From Mesostigma viride (taxonomy: Eukaryota; Streptophyta; Mesostigmatophyceae; Mesostigmatales; Mesostigmataceae), in contig RPFO01000154.1 of assembly GCA_009746045.1 (NCBI GenBank), positions 8,394,693 to 8,458,692 of the forward strand: DNA of 64,000 nt. Direction: 5' to 3'. Shown here one piece after another: positions 1 through 9,514 of the stretch. A program made the position numbers and the translations under genes. Numbering within the stretch: position 1 is the stretch's first letter; each line of letters opens with the position of its first letter. The notes under the pieces were generated by a model that worked only from the letters and a program-made list of their open reading frames with translations, was not told where the DNA came from and searched no databases.

Positions 1-90
1 CCAACACTGGGCGCAGTCTACCATAGCCAACACTGGGCCAGGGCAAATGACAATGCCAACACTGGGCAGGGTCACACGACCAACACTGGG
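1..90. repeat. Four spaced CCAACACTGGG motifs in LTR
   Basis: The motif CCAACACTGGG occurs near 1, 28, 55 and 80, spaced about 25-27 bp, and again at the equivalent places in the second LTR (from 2022). In element orientation it lies at the LTR 3' end. It could be a protein-binding array or a simple tandem expansion. Confidence 0.75.
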
Positions 91-622
91 TCGGGGCCAC
101 ACACGGCTAGGCAAGCAAACAACTCTAGGCACACAAAGTAGTGGCGGCTAATGCATTATGCACCGTTGATTTACATCTGACGGCACTGCAGCTTAGCGTC
201 TCTACAACCACGGAAAGAACACTAGATAATAACGACTTTGCAGCCTGTAATCTATTGTCCACATCATGGTACATTGTGTGTGTGGTCTGATAGGCTCAAA
301 GTCCTATCGCCTCCAGGGCGGCACCACAAACTGCGGACCTGATCTGATCCGGAGAGAGCCGATGTAAATTACGGCACCTGTAACGGTGCTGACAGGTAAC
401 GCTTGCTGTATTCCGAGCAACATCATTCGGATTTTAGTACACTCAAACATTGTATATGATATTAAACTAGTCAACGACCTGTGGGTGCAATTAATAGGGA
501 TGCAAACCCAACAACAAGTCGTGTAAATAAACACCTAGCTGACGGCGTCAATTTTCCCCGCATATAATGCGTGATAACATAATGCGTGACAAAAGTAGAG
601 AAACATCGCTAGATATTTGACA
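1..622 (-). repeat. 3' LTR of gag-only element (possibly missing a few bases at window edge)
   Basis: Matches 2022-2643 with one difference. The purine-rich stretch just inside the element (minus-strand reading of about 623-633, rich in G) fits a polypurine tract next to the 3' LTR. A 76-codon minus-strand frame inside the LTR (304-534) is repeated in the other LTR and I do not regard it as a gene. Confidence 0.8.
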
Positions 623-652
623 CACCCCCATACTGCATGTCACGTATTCCGG

Positions 653-1537
653 CTACTCAATGAAAAAACCAGCAGGAACATCTGCCACGTCGTCAGCCAG
701 TGGCTCGCCGTCCATGGTGAAGTGCGCCTCAGGTTTCTTGGACTTGTTCTCCGCCTTCTTGGACCAGCAGCGATCCTCAGTGTGACCGGTACGGTGGCAG
801 TGCTTGCAGGTCAGCACTTTCCCACCCTTGGTGAGGAAGACTGATTCGTCGATAGTACCCGCACAGTGGGGGCAGGCAGCAGTATGATACACTGGTGCAC
901 TGGAATCTGAGCTGCCAGCTTGGGCCGCGCGGTGCACACGCAGATGGTCGTCCACTTTCAGGACGGCGGTCTTGTAGTCTTTCCACGTCAAGTCGGGGGG
1001 AAGGTTGTACGCCGCCAGGACGGGGCCATACTGGGCAGGAAGTCTGCGGCGGTGTGATGTCACCAGGATGGAATCATGGAGTTTATTGTTGCTTAATTTA
1101 TTATATTGCAGGTACAATCGTTCGGTGAGATTGACATTTGCAGGAACAGAATCCATGGGAATCTGCTCAGCTGACAGCAGTTCCTCAAGTGTCGCGGCCT
1201 GATGGGTGGATGTCGTTTCGTCACGTCCATAGACGTCAACCAGGACGGTCCACGCCTCGTGCATATACTTGTTGGGGGCCGTAGCGGCATGCAGTAGCGC
1301 GTTGCCGTCGAGGCCAGCAATCAGGGCAGCGTAACCAATTTTTTGCTGCTTTACCACGATCGGATCCTTTCCAGCTAGTACATCTGAATATCCGAGGGCG
1401 TCGAATTGCCCTTCCGCCTTGATTCGGAATCCGGTGAATTTCTTGGGGTCGCTCCCATCAAAGTTGAGATTCTTGAGAGCACTAAGAACGCTGCTCTCCT
1501 TGACTTCTCGTGCCACAGCTGGCGCACCTCCCGACAT
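653..1537 (-). CDS. gag: Retrotransposon Gag (Copia-type) with CCHC zinc knuckle
   Basis: A 294-residue protein. The N-terminal half has the layout of Copia-group Gag polyproteins: a segment around LNFDGSDPKKFTGF, then a helical capsid-like region. Near residues 245-258 lies the nucleocapsid zinc knuckle CKHCHRTGHTEDRC (C-x2-C-x4-H-x4-C), with a second Cys pair (CPHC) before it. The C-terminus is acidic and Lys-rich. Family knowledge: Gag forms the particle that packages element RNA. It is the only recognised retroelement protein here; there is no pol. The start is the ATG at 1537, inside the overlap with the preceding ORF. Confidence 0.8.
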   Translation of the reverse strand: MSGGAPAVAREVKESSVLSALKNLNFDGSDPKKFTGFRIKAEGQFDALGYSDVLAGKDPIVVKQQKIGYAALIAGLDGNALLHAATAPNKYMHEAWTVLVDVYGRDETTSTHQAATLEELLSAEQIPMDSVPANVNLTERLYLQYNKLSNNKLHDSILVTSHRRRLPAQYGPVLAAYNLPPDLTWKDYKTAVLKVDDHLRVHRAAQAGSSDSSAPVYHTAACPHCAGTIDESVFLTKGGKVLTCKHCHRTGHTEDRCWSKKAENKSKKPEAHFTMDGEPLADDVADVPAGFFIE

Positions 1538-1883
1538 GTTCTTGATTGCGTTGGAGATTTGTAATGTGAAGTAAAGTGTGATTTAATCTCTCCAGAGATA
1601 CTGCGTTGTTGTCGAGCAGATCCTGTAGATTTCTGATTGAAAAGTCTGGAAGTTCGCTGAAACACACACAGTTGAAAAATTCTTGTCGAATGCCACGCAG
1701 GAGCCAGCGGCAGTAGGCAGATTCAGGAAACACGCCCGGGAAGATGTCTTCAACTTGGGCAAAAAGCAGATTTGCTCTTGCGAGGTAGTCTGGGCAAGAT
1801 TCTTCGGGAAATTGAAAAAGCTCAATTCCAGATCTCAGGTTGCGGTCGTTGGGAATTGGAAAATATGGGTTCATAGGCATCAC
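1482..1883 (-). CDS. Small ORF upstream of gag in the LTR element
   Basis: A 133-residue frame between the 5' LTR and gag, overlapping the gag start by 56 nt in another frame. The sequence (e.g. ESAYCRWLLRGIRQEFFN) is helical and looks like a real protein, but I recognise no family. Its place, first ORF after the LTR, matches the extra ORF ahead of gag in the large retrotransposon at 31149-31858. It may be a leader or capsid-like domain joined to Gag by frameshifting, or a remnant. Confidence 0.45.
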   Translation of the reverse strand: MMPMNPYFPIPNDRNLRSGIELFQFPEESCPDYLARANLLFAQVEDIFPGVFPESAYCRWLLRGIRQEFFNCVCFSELPDFSIRNLQDLLDNNAVSLERLNHTLLHITNLQRNQEHVGRCASCGTRSQGEQRS

Positions 1884-2021
1884 TCGCTACTCGATACCAT
1901 GTCAGAAACCGGGGCTCGGAGGAAAGATCTTTTGCCTGTTATGACCCAGATATTGCACAAGTGTATGGAAAAGACTTCTTGTATTAAAATACGTTTACTG
2001 AGAGTGGAAAACACGGTGCGG

Positions 2022-2643
2022 CCAACACTGGGCGCAGTCTACCATAGCCAACACTGGGCCAGGGCAAATGACAATGCCAACACTGGGCAGGGTCACACGA
2101 CCAACACTGGGTCGGGGCCACACACGGCTAGGCAAGCAAACAACTCTAGGCACACAAAGTAGTGGCGGCTAATGCATTATGCACCGTTGATTTACATCTG
2201 ACGGCACTGCAGCTTAGCGTCTCTACAACCACGGAAAGAACACTAGATAATAACGACTTTGCAGCCTGTAATCTATTGTCCACATCATGGTACATTGTGT
2301 GTGTGGTCTGATAGGCTCAAAGTCCTATCGCCTCCAGGGCGGCACCACAAACTGCGGACCTGATCTGATCCGGAGAGAGCCGATGTAAATTACGGCACCT
2401 GTAACGGTGCTGACAGGTAACGCTTGCTGTATTCCGAGCAACATCATTCGGATTTTAATACACTCAAACATTGTATATGATATTAAACTAGTCAACGACC
2501 TGTGGGTGCAATTAATAGGGATGCAAACCCAACAACAAGTCGTGTAAATAAACACCTAGCTGACGGCGTCAATTTTCCCCGCATATAATGCGTGATAACA
2601 TAATGCGTGACAAAAGTAGAGAAACATCGCTAGATATTTGACA
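2022..2643 (-). repeat. 5' LTR of gag-only element
   Basis: Second copy of the 1-622 repeat. It abuts the coding sequence of the viral gene at 2644-3027, which reads straight into the LTR and stops inside it. The true inner edge may lie up to about 5 bp left of 2022, because the matching flank of the other copy is outside the window. No clear tRNA-complementary primer site was recognised. Confidence 0.8.
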
Positions 2644-3027
2644 GTACTTCTCGAACTCGTCCTTGTTCTGGCACGAAAGAAGGATCGGGATCATCCGCTC
2701 GGCCACTCGGAGGCCCCGTCGAGCGTCCTGGGATATGCTGTCCTCGGCCTCCTTCCACCCCGACAAAACTTCCGTGACCGCGTTCTTAATGCTCTCCGGC
2801 AGGTTCTCCTGCGCTCGGATGTGCATGAGACAGATGACTTCGACGTCCGTCACTGTCCCGCTGAGCTGTTTCGTCTCCAGGATGTTCGCGAGGCGAACCA
2901 CGATATTCTTGATGACGCGCTTGCACGTCTCGGCGTCTTCCCCCAGGTTGCTCATGACGCTCTGGATCATCGAGTTCGGAAATTTCCATGTCAGAATCTT
3001 GCCGTCGAGCCTCACCTTGACGTCCAT
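2644..3027 (-). pseudogene. Viral gene of unknown function cut by the LTR element
   Basis: Starts at ATG 3027 and runs 128 codons of ordinary viral composition (begins MDVKVRLDGKILTWKF) to position 2644, where the LTR begins. The frame continues about 24 more codons inside the LTR and stops at 2569, giving a chimeric 152-residue product. The missing C-terminus should lie left of the window. The sequence is helical with no recognised domain. It is divergent from the gene at 3127, with about 100 bp of shared promoter region. Confidence 0.7.
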
Positions 3028-3090
3028 CGGGAAAGTTGTAATAGCCTCTGAATTATTGCGGCTCGTTTTGAACGCGTACTGCGCAGGAGT

Positions 3091-3098
3091 ATTTTTTT
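3091..3098 (+). promoter_or_regulatory. T-tract promoter-like element
   Basis: The sequence TATTTTTTTGG lies about 30 nt upstream of ATG 3127. Similar T6-T8 tracts precede 7848, 12044, 13321, 15461, 46993 and 49339, and (on the minus strand) 25485 and 40279, at comparable distances. This recurrence suggests a viral promoter class. Confidence 0.45.
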
Positions 3099-3126
3099 GG
3101 CGGGGTACTACTACTGCGGAACAACC

Positions 3127-3666
3127 ATGTCAGCGATCCAGGCGTTCAACAACATGCTCAAGATGTTCTTGGAGGAGCTGGCGCTCGCGTTCCCCGAGGA
3201 GAAGAAGATCGCGGGGGTGCAGACCGCCCTGGCTCTGGCGACGAAGATGAACGCCCGGCTGCCCCTGAACACGTTCATGGACGCGATCGAGCCGCACGCG
3301 GCGCTCGTCATGAACCGGGACGAAACTTTCCTGCAGCAGATGCGCTCGATCCCGTACCTGAACGAGATCGACCTGGAGAGCCGCTGGGCGGAGTCGCCGC
3401 AAGGTACAAAGGACGCAATCTGGCAGTACCTGTCCACACTGTGCATGATCGGGCTCGGAGTCCGGAACATCCCTGACGATCTCATGCGGCAGGCGGAGGC
3501 GCTCGCGACCGAGATCGCGAGCAAGGTCGAGTCCGGCGAAACGACGTCCATGAACATCTTGAACGAGGTCATGAGCGGCGTCGACAGGATCACCGGGAGC
3601 CTCGTGGACACGTCTCTGCCGCGGATCGCGGATAAAGAGGAAGAGACACCGAGCGCGACTCAATAA
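3127..3666 (+). CDS. Conserved-looking helical protein, function unknown
   Basis: A 179-residue protein starting at the first ATG (MSAIQAFNNMLKMF); an in-frame TTG 30 nt upstream is not needed. It is predicted mostly helical, without membrane segments, Cys motifs or a recognisable catalytic signature, and its tail (KEEETPSATQ) is acidic. It lies 26 bp ahead of the membrane-protein gene at 3692 on the same strand and is divergent from the LTR-truncated gene. It has uninterrupted viral-type codon use, unlike the broken genes further right. Confidence 0.7.
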   Translation: MSAIQAFNNMLKMFLEELALAFPEEKKIAGVQTALALATKMNARLPLNTFMDAIEPHAALVMNRDETFLQQMRSIPYLNEIDLESRWAESPQGTKDAIWQYLSTLCMIGLGVRNIPDDLMRQAEALATEIASKVESGETTSMNILNEVMSGVDRITGSLVDTSLPRIADKEEETPSATQ

Positions 3667-3691
3667 AGTATAGCTGTATGTATAGGAATCG

Positions 3692-4126
3692 ATGTATCTG
3701 TTCGAAGGCATCTTCGACGACCCGATGTGTTTTTGGCCGTTCGTGCCAGGCGCGACGCTCGAAGAACGCTGCGTGGCCGCGAAACGGTTCGGCGTGTACG
3801 TCATGATCGTGGGAGGGGCGGTGATGTGGTCCGTCCGCGCCGTGATCTTCGGTTTTGCGATCGCCGTCCTCTCGCACATCGCGTTCTGCGTGGACTCGTG
3901 CATCATGGAGAGGAAGGAGAGGGGCAAACGGTTCGAGACCGGCGACAAGACGAACCCGTACGCCAACTACACGGTGGGCAGGGACGTGACTGAGGTGTAC
4001 GGCTCTGCCCCGAGCGCGAAAATGAGGACGACCTTCCAATCGGTCGTGGAGGACCCACACAGTACGGACGTGACACGGTTTCTGTCTGTGCCGCGTCAGG
4101 ACTTGATGCAGAGGGTACGCTATTAA
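3692..4126 (+). CDS. Membrane protein resembling giant-virus DUF5762-type virion proteins
   Basis: A 144-residue protein with two hydrophobic stretches at about residues 32-46 and 50-68, followed by a Cys-containing turn and a polar C-terminus with the segment TNPYANYTVGRDVTE. Short membrane proteins of giant viruses with a Pro/Asn-rich 'NP(F/Y).N' motif after one or two membrane spans (the DUF5762 type) have this layout; the assignment is by motif memory only. It probably sits in the virion inner membrane. It closely follows the 3127 gene with a TATA-like stretch in the gap. Confidence 0.55.
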   Translation: MYLFEGIFDDPMCFWPFVPGATLEERCVAAKRFGVYVMIVGGAVMWSVRAVIFGFAIAVLSHIAFCVDSCIMERKERGKRFETGDKTNPYANYTVGRDVTEVYGSAPSAKMRTTFQSVVEDPHSTDVTRFLSVPRQDLMQRVRY

Positions 4127-4159
4127 AGGGGAAAAGGAATCTCATGGACTAGTATACTC

Positions 4160-7100
4160 ATGTTCGAGCGGCCTCCTGAACACCCCCTACACAAGGGGAA
4201 GCTTCTCGGTAAGGATGGCAACGTGGCGAAGGTCGATGCCGTCGAAGTCTTGGTATTGGACCCGGTAAAAACAAAGCCCCCCCTGGGAAAACCGCTCCCC
4301 ATGGAATTGAGAGAGAAGATCGCGAGACTCTACGCGTTCGCCAAACACACGAAACAGGTCCCCATCGCCAAAGTCGCCTATTTTTGTCAAGTGGACCCGA
4401 AGACGGTTCGAAAGTATTTTCACCTTTTGAATAAAGATTATAAAAATAACCGAAATTTTGAAGATCCCAACAGCTCCCAACAGTCTTTCTTGAAACCTTT
4501 TTATCGCCCTCCCCCGCCCGGACAAGATATCATGTTCGACGAAAACAAGAAGAAGGAGTGGGGGGAACTGTCCAACAAAATCGCCGAATTGCAGACAGAC
4601 TTTGTTCCTCAGTACACGGCGCGTGACATAGCGAGGTTTTTGAACGCGGCGTCGAGCAGGACCGCCAATTTCGGTTTCGACCTGAAGACCGATCCTAGTC
4701 TGAAACCCATTTACGAGAAGTTCAGGGAAGTGCGCCAACTGGCCAATCAGCTCGTCGGAAGATCATTCCAGTTTGACGAGCGGCACATCGAGAAGGCCCG
4801 AGAAGAGCACAAGTTGTCCTATAAAACCGTCCACTATGACTACCAGGAAAAGGACATCCAGGCCGTCGTGAAGGCCAAGGAGGACTTCCTCAAGGTGCAA
4901 ACCCTCTTGTTCGCGGAGGACTGCGTCTTCATCGACGAGTTCCACGTGGTCATGAACATGGCCCCCATACGGGCATGGACGGAGAAAGGCAAGAAGCCGA
5001 ACCTAAGGAGGCGCGAGCAGCGCGCGTCGAAGACCACCATATTGGCGGCCATGCGATGGCCGGAGGACGAACAAAGGAATCCGCGCCCCGCCTTCTTCCT
5101 CCGCATCTTCCCCCCATCCCCGTGCGGATCAGCAACCAGATGCCTGCCAAGTCCGCGACCGAGCAGGCGGCCGCAGAGGCCTTGCGATCCGAGACATGGT
5201 GGGAGGGGGTCATGCGTCTCGTGGGAGGGTGGTGCCGCCACCACGACACCGTCGCCGACGCCGCCGAGATCCGCATCAGCGGCTTTCGCTCGGACATGGT
5301 GACGTTTTTCACCGCCGCCGAGTTCATGAAGAAGCTCGTGAAGGGGGGGGACTACTCGGCCTTCGACAAGGAGATCAAGAGCAGCGAGTCCGCCGCGCTC
5401 AAAGGGTCCCTCCCTGATCCCAAATCGATGTGGAGGCGTAACAAGGCCGGAGATCTGGAGATCGTGCCCCCATTGGTACGATCTCCTGAGATGGTCCACA
5501 CTTTCTGGCAGTTCCTGCCGACAAAAAACGACAGGATGGTCAAGAGCGGGGTCACAAATCGCAAGACCATACAGAACCTCATATCCAACGACTCGACACT
5601 CGCGACCTTGGAAAAACAGATCGAGTTCCTGGTCCGTTTGGCGGCGCACGATTTCGTACTGTTGGAGTTCATCCGCAAGCACAACTACCATCTCGATCGC
5701 AACACGTTCGGAGACGATATCGCCACTGCGCAGGAGGATGTTTTTCTACCCCCGGGCGTGAAGACCAAGATCGAGACGCCGATGCTGCGATTGGGATCCG
5801 AGGCTATCCCCACAATCCCCAAAGCGTGTAGAACAGTCGAGGAAACAAACGCAAATATGCTGGTGTTGCCCGATAAACACGGGACCAGGGACGACGACCA
5901 GGACATAAAGACGCGGTCGTACATGATGGTCGAAAAACTCGTAGAGCTCTTCAAGGACAGCACGTACAGAGAGATCTTGCACGCTCTGTTCCCCAGGGGG
6001 GGGAAGTCGAAGAAGTACGAGGAGTTGGACCGCTGGCTATCGTCGGATGCGGACGATTCGTATATGCTCGATCGGGAGTACGTGGCCAGAAAGGACAGGG
6101 GGATCGACCCGACGAACAGTCTGGCCCGTGCGATCTACGACGCCCTGAACATCATGTGGAAGGTCGGGGGGTCGAGGATGCACGTATTGGACGTCGGCGC
6201 GCACATCTGGTTCATCGTCAAACACTGTAAAGGGGACCCCAAGTGGATGGACGGCAACATCGAAGAGATGCGGCTGAAGAAGGGAGAAACATTCCCGGAA
6301 GACCCAGAGTTCAAAGGGGTAGTCCTGGACAAAAGCGCTTGGGACTCGTCACCGGTGCGGACTGAGATCTTGCCCATCCAAATGTCACGGAGCCAGCTAG
6401 GGGACAAGAACGCCGGAGCGCCGCCCATGAAGATCACGAAAAGCGTGTTCCGATGGTTCCTAGAGTCCCTCCCCGACGGTTTCGTGCACAAAAAGACGCT
6501 CGTGATGGACGGCGCGTCCGTCCATGGGAAGGCGACGGACGACCAAAAGCAAAAAAACGAACTGCTGGACAAGAAAGCCGTTTTCCCCGAGGGCGAGCTA
6601 AGCGAGTTCGCGACTTTGCTGAGGGCGCGTGGCGCGGGGGACGGCGTGTTATACCCGCCTACCCGCGAGACATTCATGACGCGCCGCCCGGCCCTCCTGT
6701 TTTTGCCGCCTTATTCGCCGGAATACAACCCCATCGAACTTTCGTTCAACGCGGCGAAGACGTTCATACGCCGCGAGGCCGTCAAACACACGAGAACCCG
6801 ACTCAACCTCTCGTACCTGATCATGAACGCCTTCCACGCGATGATCCGAGTGCACGCGGTGAAGAACTTCATGTTGTGCTCGGGGTACGCAGCGTCGAGC
6901 GTAACGTCGTTCCCGTCATGCTACCGAAACCGGAGGACCAAATCGAAACGGTCGCCAACCCGACGGACGCGAACGTCGTGGTTCCGCCACGCAGGTCGTG
7001 CATGGGGATGTTCGTGGATGGGAAGTATCCGGACCCTTCGAAACACCGGACGCGCCCGGTGGGGACGGACAAGCCCGACGAGTATCGGGACTACACGCGC

Positions 7101-7808
7101 GCAAAACCCTTTGACGACGAATACCCAGGCAAGGAGTTCCGCAAGGACATGGACGTGAAGGTCCCCGTGACAAAGACGTGCGAGAAGTCGCTCCAAGACG
7201 AGACGCCGGGATCGAAACGCGCGATCGAGATCGAGCAGCACACGGAACCCGTGAGGGGCGAAAAGGACGAGATTCTCGCGTGCCGCCAACGTTCGGCGAG
7301 GACGTACGAGAAGAGAGAAAAGGTGATGTTCCTGCCCTTCCAGTCCACGCAATGGAGAGTGGGTATCGTAGCGGAAGCCCCTTCGGACCAGTCGAGCAAA
7401 CACAACCCGTGGGTCAAGATCTTCTATGAGGAGAACGGAAAACACGTGACGAAACCCATCACGATCAACCGCATCCGGCCGTTTTCGAGCACCGCGGCGG
7501 CCACGCAAAAGCGAGTCCAGGAGGCCAGGGAGGAGAGCGAGGCAAAGCGCCTCGAGTTCGTCCAACGGAGGAGGGAGGCGCGGAACCAGCAAGCCGATAA
7601 CATGAGCGATTTTCGTCAGCGGGCGATGGCCTTTGAGAACGACCCGGGCGAAAAGGAAAGGAGGAAACGCATGGTGGCCGCTTTGGTCGCCAAAAATGGA
7701 AAACAGGATCCCCAGGACGCGTATATGGACAAGAAGGCGAAGTCCATATCGAATGACACGCTGGTGACGCTGCCCAACGTGTTCAGCGCCATGCTTACGG
7801 TGCGTTAA
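4160..7808 (+). pseudogene. DDE transposase-like gene (Tc1/mariner/IS630 type), split over three frames
   Basis: Three consecutive frames read as one protein of about 1200 residues. Frame 1 (from ATG 4160 to about 5110) has a helix-turn-helix near residues 50-90 and the first catalytic Asp in FIDEFHVVMNMAP with the typical W..kGkkP follow-up. After a shift, probably at the C-run near 5111, frame 2 holds a long segment and the second Asp (LVMDGASVHGK, near 6510). The third acid is in LPPYSPEYNPIE near 6738, the hallmark of this superfamily. A second shift near 6900 leads into frame 3, a charged C-terminal region ending at 7808. About 430 residues separate the usual D1 and D2 neighbourhoods beyond normal spacing. 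Indels could be decay, sequencing error or, less likely, programmed. No terminal repeats were identified. Confidence 0.7.
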
Positions 7809-7847
7809 ACCCGCGCGAAGTTTTTTGGGCGCACAGAGTGTTACACC

Positions 7848-8279
7848 ATGCCTCTCAAGACTATTGGCTCGAAGGCTCAGGTGCACAAGGGGATCGCGAA
7901 TGAGACCGAGACCGGTTTAACGAAAGATAAAATAACACAAAACGATCGGACTGGACAGTATGTCCTAAAGGTGCGTTCGGAATTGGGGAAGGAAGCACAG
8001 GGGCACGTCGAGGATTGGAGGGAGATGTTGAAAAGGATGTACGCAGAGGCGAACCCGGACTCATTCGTCAAGGTCCCCGACCCCTCCAAACCATGGGGGT
8101 TCCGCTACGAAAAGAATGACGTGAAGGCGAATGTTCCGTACAAGTCCATCTTGAAGAAGGCGTCCCAGTGGACCCTCGAGCAGCTCGAGCGGGATGGGAA
8201 GGAGCCCACCACCGAGAACAAGAAGAAGCTGTGGGCGGCGTACCTCAACGGCGAAATCCCGCCCGTCAAGTTCGATTGA
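7848..8279 (+). CDS. Small soluble protein, function unknown
   Basis: 143 residues from ATG 7848, preceded by a T-tract (7821-7826). The sequence is charged and helical (e.g. VEDWREMLKRMYAEANPD) with no membrane span, Cys cluster or recognised motif. It is the first of four short, closely spaced plus-strand genes (7848-9514), each with its own AT-rich upstream element, which suggests separate promoters rather than one operon. Intact reading frame with viral codon use. Confidence 0.65.
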   Translation: MPLKTIGSKAQVHKGIANETETGLTKDKITQNDRTGQYVLKVRSELGKEAQGHVEDWREMLKRMYAEANPDSFVKVPDPSKPWGFRYEKNDVKANVPYKSILKKASQWTLEQLERDGKEPTTENKKKLWAAYLNGEIPPVKFD

Positions 8280-8332
8280 ATCGGCGCGCGCGGCGAGACG
8301 AGGCAAATTTTCTGTAACCGGTTCGTATCGAA

Positions 8333-8848
8333 ATGCCGCGTACTTGGGTTTTTGTCGACCTGGACCAATGCGCGAAGGACGCGACGTGCATTGACACGAG
8401 TCGGTGTACCGTCGTTGGGTATTGCGGAAAGGCGTACGAAGGCCCTGTCCCGGCAGGGTGTGAGGTGATGCGGTCCGACTCGATGATCAAAGAGGCCGCG
8501 GACACGCTGTTTCATTACGATCTCGGCAAACGAATCGCGCGAGGGGTCATCGACCCATACGCCGATCAAATATATGTACTGTCCCGTGACGCCGCCTGGC
8601 ACAACGCCGGTTTCCATCTACGTATGGACGGCGTCACGAACGCGCGCATGTGCGCAGTTCTCCGAGAGCTTCCCGAAAGCATCAGGAGAGAGGAGAGAGA
8701 CTCCCTGAACGATGTTCTGGCGTCTGGCCCGCCTCTCCCAAAGACTTCCAAAGGCGTCGAGAACTACGTCATGAACAACGTCCCGCCTCTCCTCCGCGCG
8801 GCCGCTCGCATCGAGATCTTAAACCGGATCGGAAGCGAATATATCTAG
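8333..8848 (+). CDS. PIN/NYN-like nuclease domain protein (tentative)
   Basis: 171 residues. The N-terminus WVFVDLDQC places acidic residues at the end of a first beta strand as in NYN/PIN ribonucleases. A middle acidic helix (KEAADTLFHYDL) and a later IYVLSRDAAWHNAGFHLRMDG segment match the '.i.lS.D.d.......l...G' pattern of that fold. This is a motif-level guess; the acidic pocket appears present. Family members cut RNA; the substrate is unknown. A TTTCTG box 19 nt upstream (8309-8314) resembles elements ahead of several other genes here. Confidence 0.5.
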   Translation: MPRTWVFVDLDQCAKDATCIDTSRCTVVGYCGKAYEGPVPAGCEVMRSDSMIKEAADTLFHYDLGKRIARGVIDPYADQIYVLSRDAAWHNAGFHLRMDGVTNARMCAVLRELPESIRREERDSLNDVLASGPPLPKTSKGVENYVMNNVPPLLRAAARIEILNRIGSEYI

Positions 8849-8868
8849 ACCTATAAGCATAGACCCGC

Positions 8869-9093
8869 ATGGCTCTCTCCTTTGTCCCCATCTTTTTGAT
8901 CGTGTCCGCAGTGAGCGTCATGGAATGGCTCCGATGGGGCTCGTCGGGCGCCCGGCGCGAGTCCCCGGGAGCGGAGGAGTGCCCCGAGTACTTCTCGATG
9001 GAGCGCAAGGTGATCGCGACCCCGCCCGTGGAGTACCTGAACCTCGACGATGTCCCCGAGGAGAGGTTCATAATCGGGGCGGACTCGTTTTAG
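8869..9093 (+). CDS. Small single-span membrane protein
   Basis: 74 residues, starting with a hydrophobic segment (residues 2-18, LSFVPIFLIVSAVSVMEW) followed by a soluble acidic tail. It would be anchored by its N-terminus with a short cytoplasmic or virion-interior tail. No family recognised. It begins 20 bp after the PIN-like gene, with a short AT-rich gap. Confidence 0.55.
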   Translation: MALSFVPIFLIVSAVSVMEWLRWGSSGARRESPGAEECPEYFSMERKVIATPPVEYLNLDDVPEERFIIGADSF

Positions 9094-9127
9094 CCGCGCG
9101 AATTTCTAGCATCTTATTGTAAACAGA

Positions 9128-9514
9128 ATGTCGGCCACGATCATCATCACCGAGAACGGCGTCAAGGAGGAGTGCGGCAAGACCCTCGACAAGGTTCTGG
9201 ACAACAACGTCAGTTTCCCTATCACCGACGAACACGTCCAATCGTTCGTGAACCTGGGAGGGAGGCTCGACCCTTCGCTGGAGTGCATGCGGCTTAAAGG
9301 CGGCGTGCACGTGGCCAACATGAACAGGCCCATCACCATGGACGATAGGACCACGGCAAGCTACCAAAACATGTTCTGGGACAGCATGAAGAGGACGGAC
9401 CGGTACCTCGAGTTCCCTATTATGACGACCCTGATGCGTCGGGATCCGTGCAAAGTTCGATTTAAGACCGTGCATTGTAAAATTATCATTTTTAATAAAA
9501 AGAACACATGCTAG
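9128..9514 (+). CDS. Protein of unknown function
   Basis: 128 residues from ATG 9128, with TTTCTA at 9103-9108 and TTATTG before the start. Begins SATIIITENGVKEE. No membrane segment or recognised motif. The last 20 codons are basic and hydrophobic (KIIIFNKKNTC) and run into the AT-rich stretch that may serve as promoter for the next gene, so the native end may be earlier if a shift has occurred. It overlaps the start of the 9508 gene by 7 nt. Confidence 0.6.
   Translation: MSATIIITENGVKEECGKTLDKVLDNNVSFPITDEHVQSFVNLGGRLDPSLECMRLKGGVHVANMNRPITMDDRTTASYQNMFWDSMKRTDRYLEFPIMTTLMRRDPCKVRFKTVHCKIIIFNKKNTC

Larger units (their letters stand above)
1..2643 (-). mobile_element. Gag-only LTR retrotransposon (TR-GAG-like), left end outside window
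   Basis: Two direct repeats of at least 622 bp (1-622 and 2022-2643) flank an internal segment whose open frames lie on the minus strand, so the right copy is the 5' LTR. Read in element orientation the LTR starts TGTCAAATATC, the usual TG start. The interior holds a short ORF and a gag with a zinc knuckle; no protease, integrase or reverse transcriptase is present, so the element needs an autonomous partner. The two repeats differ at one position seen (437 G versus 2458 A), so insertion was recent. The left boundary and left target duplication are outside the window; the expected duplication on the right would begin GTACT at 2644. Confidence 0.82.

Noticed and set aside
304-534. 76-codon minus-strand frame repeated at 2325-2555 as a gene
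   Set aside because: It lies wholly inside the LTR, is duplicated because the LTR is duplicated, and has no protein-like features.
3130-3966. 278-codon minus-strand frame over 3130-3966
   Set aside because: Covers two plus-strand genes with better starts and protein-like features; reads as an antisense shadow.
6921-7886. 321-codon minus-strand frame opposite the transposase C-terminus
   Set aside because: Shadow of a GC-rich coding region; the plus-strand frame gives a continuous charged protein downstream of the DDE motifs.
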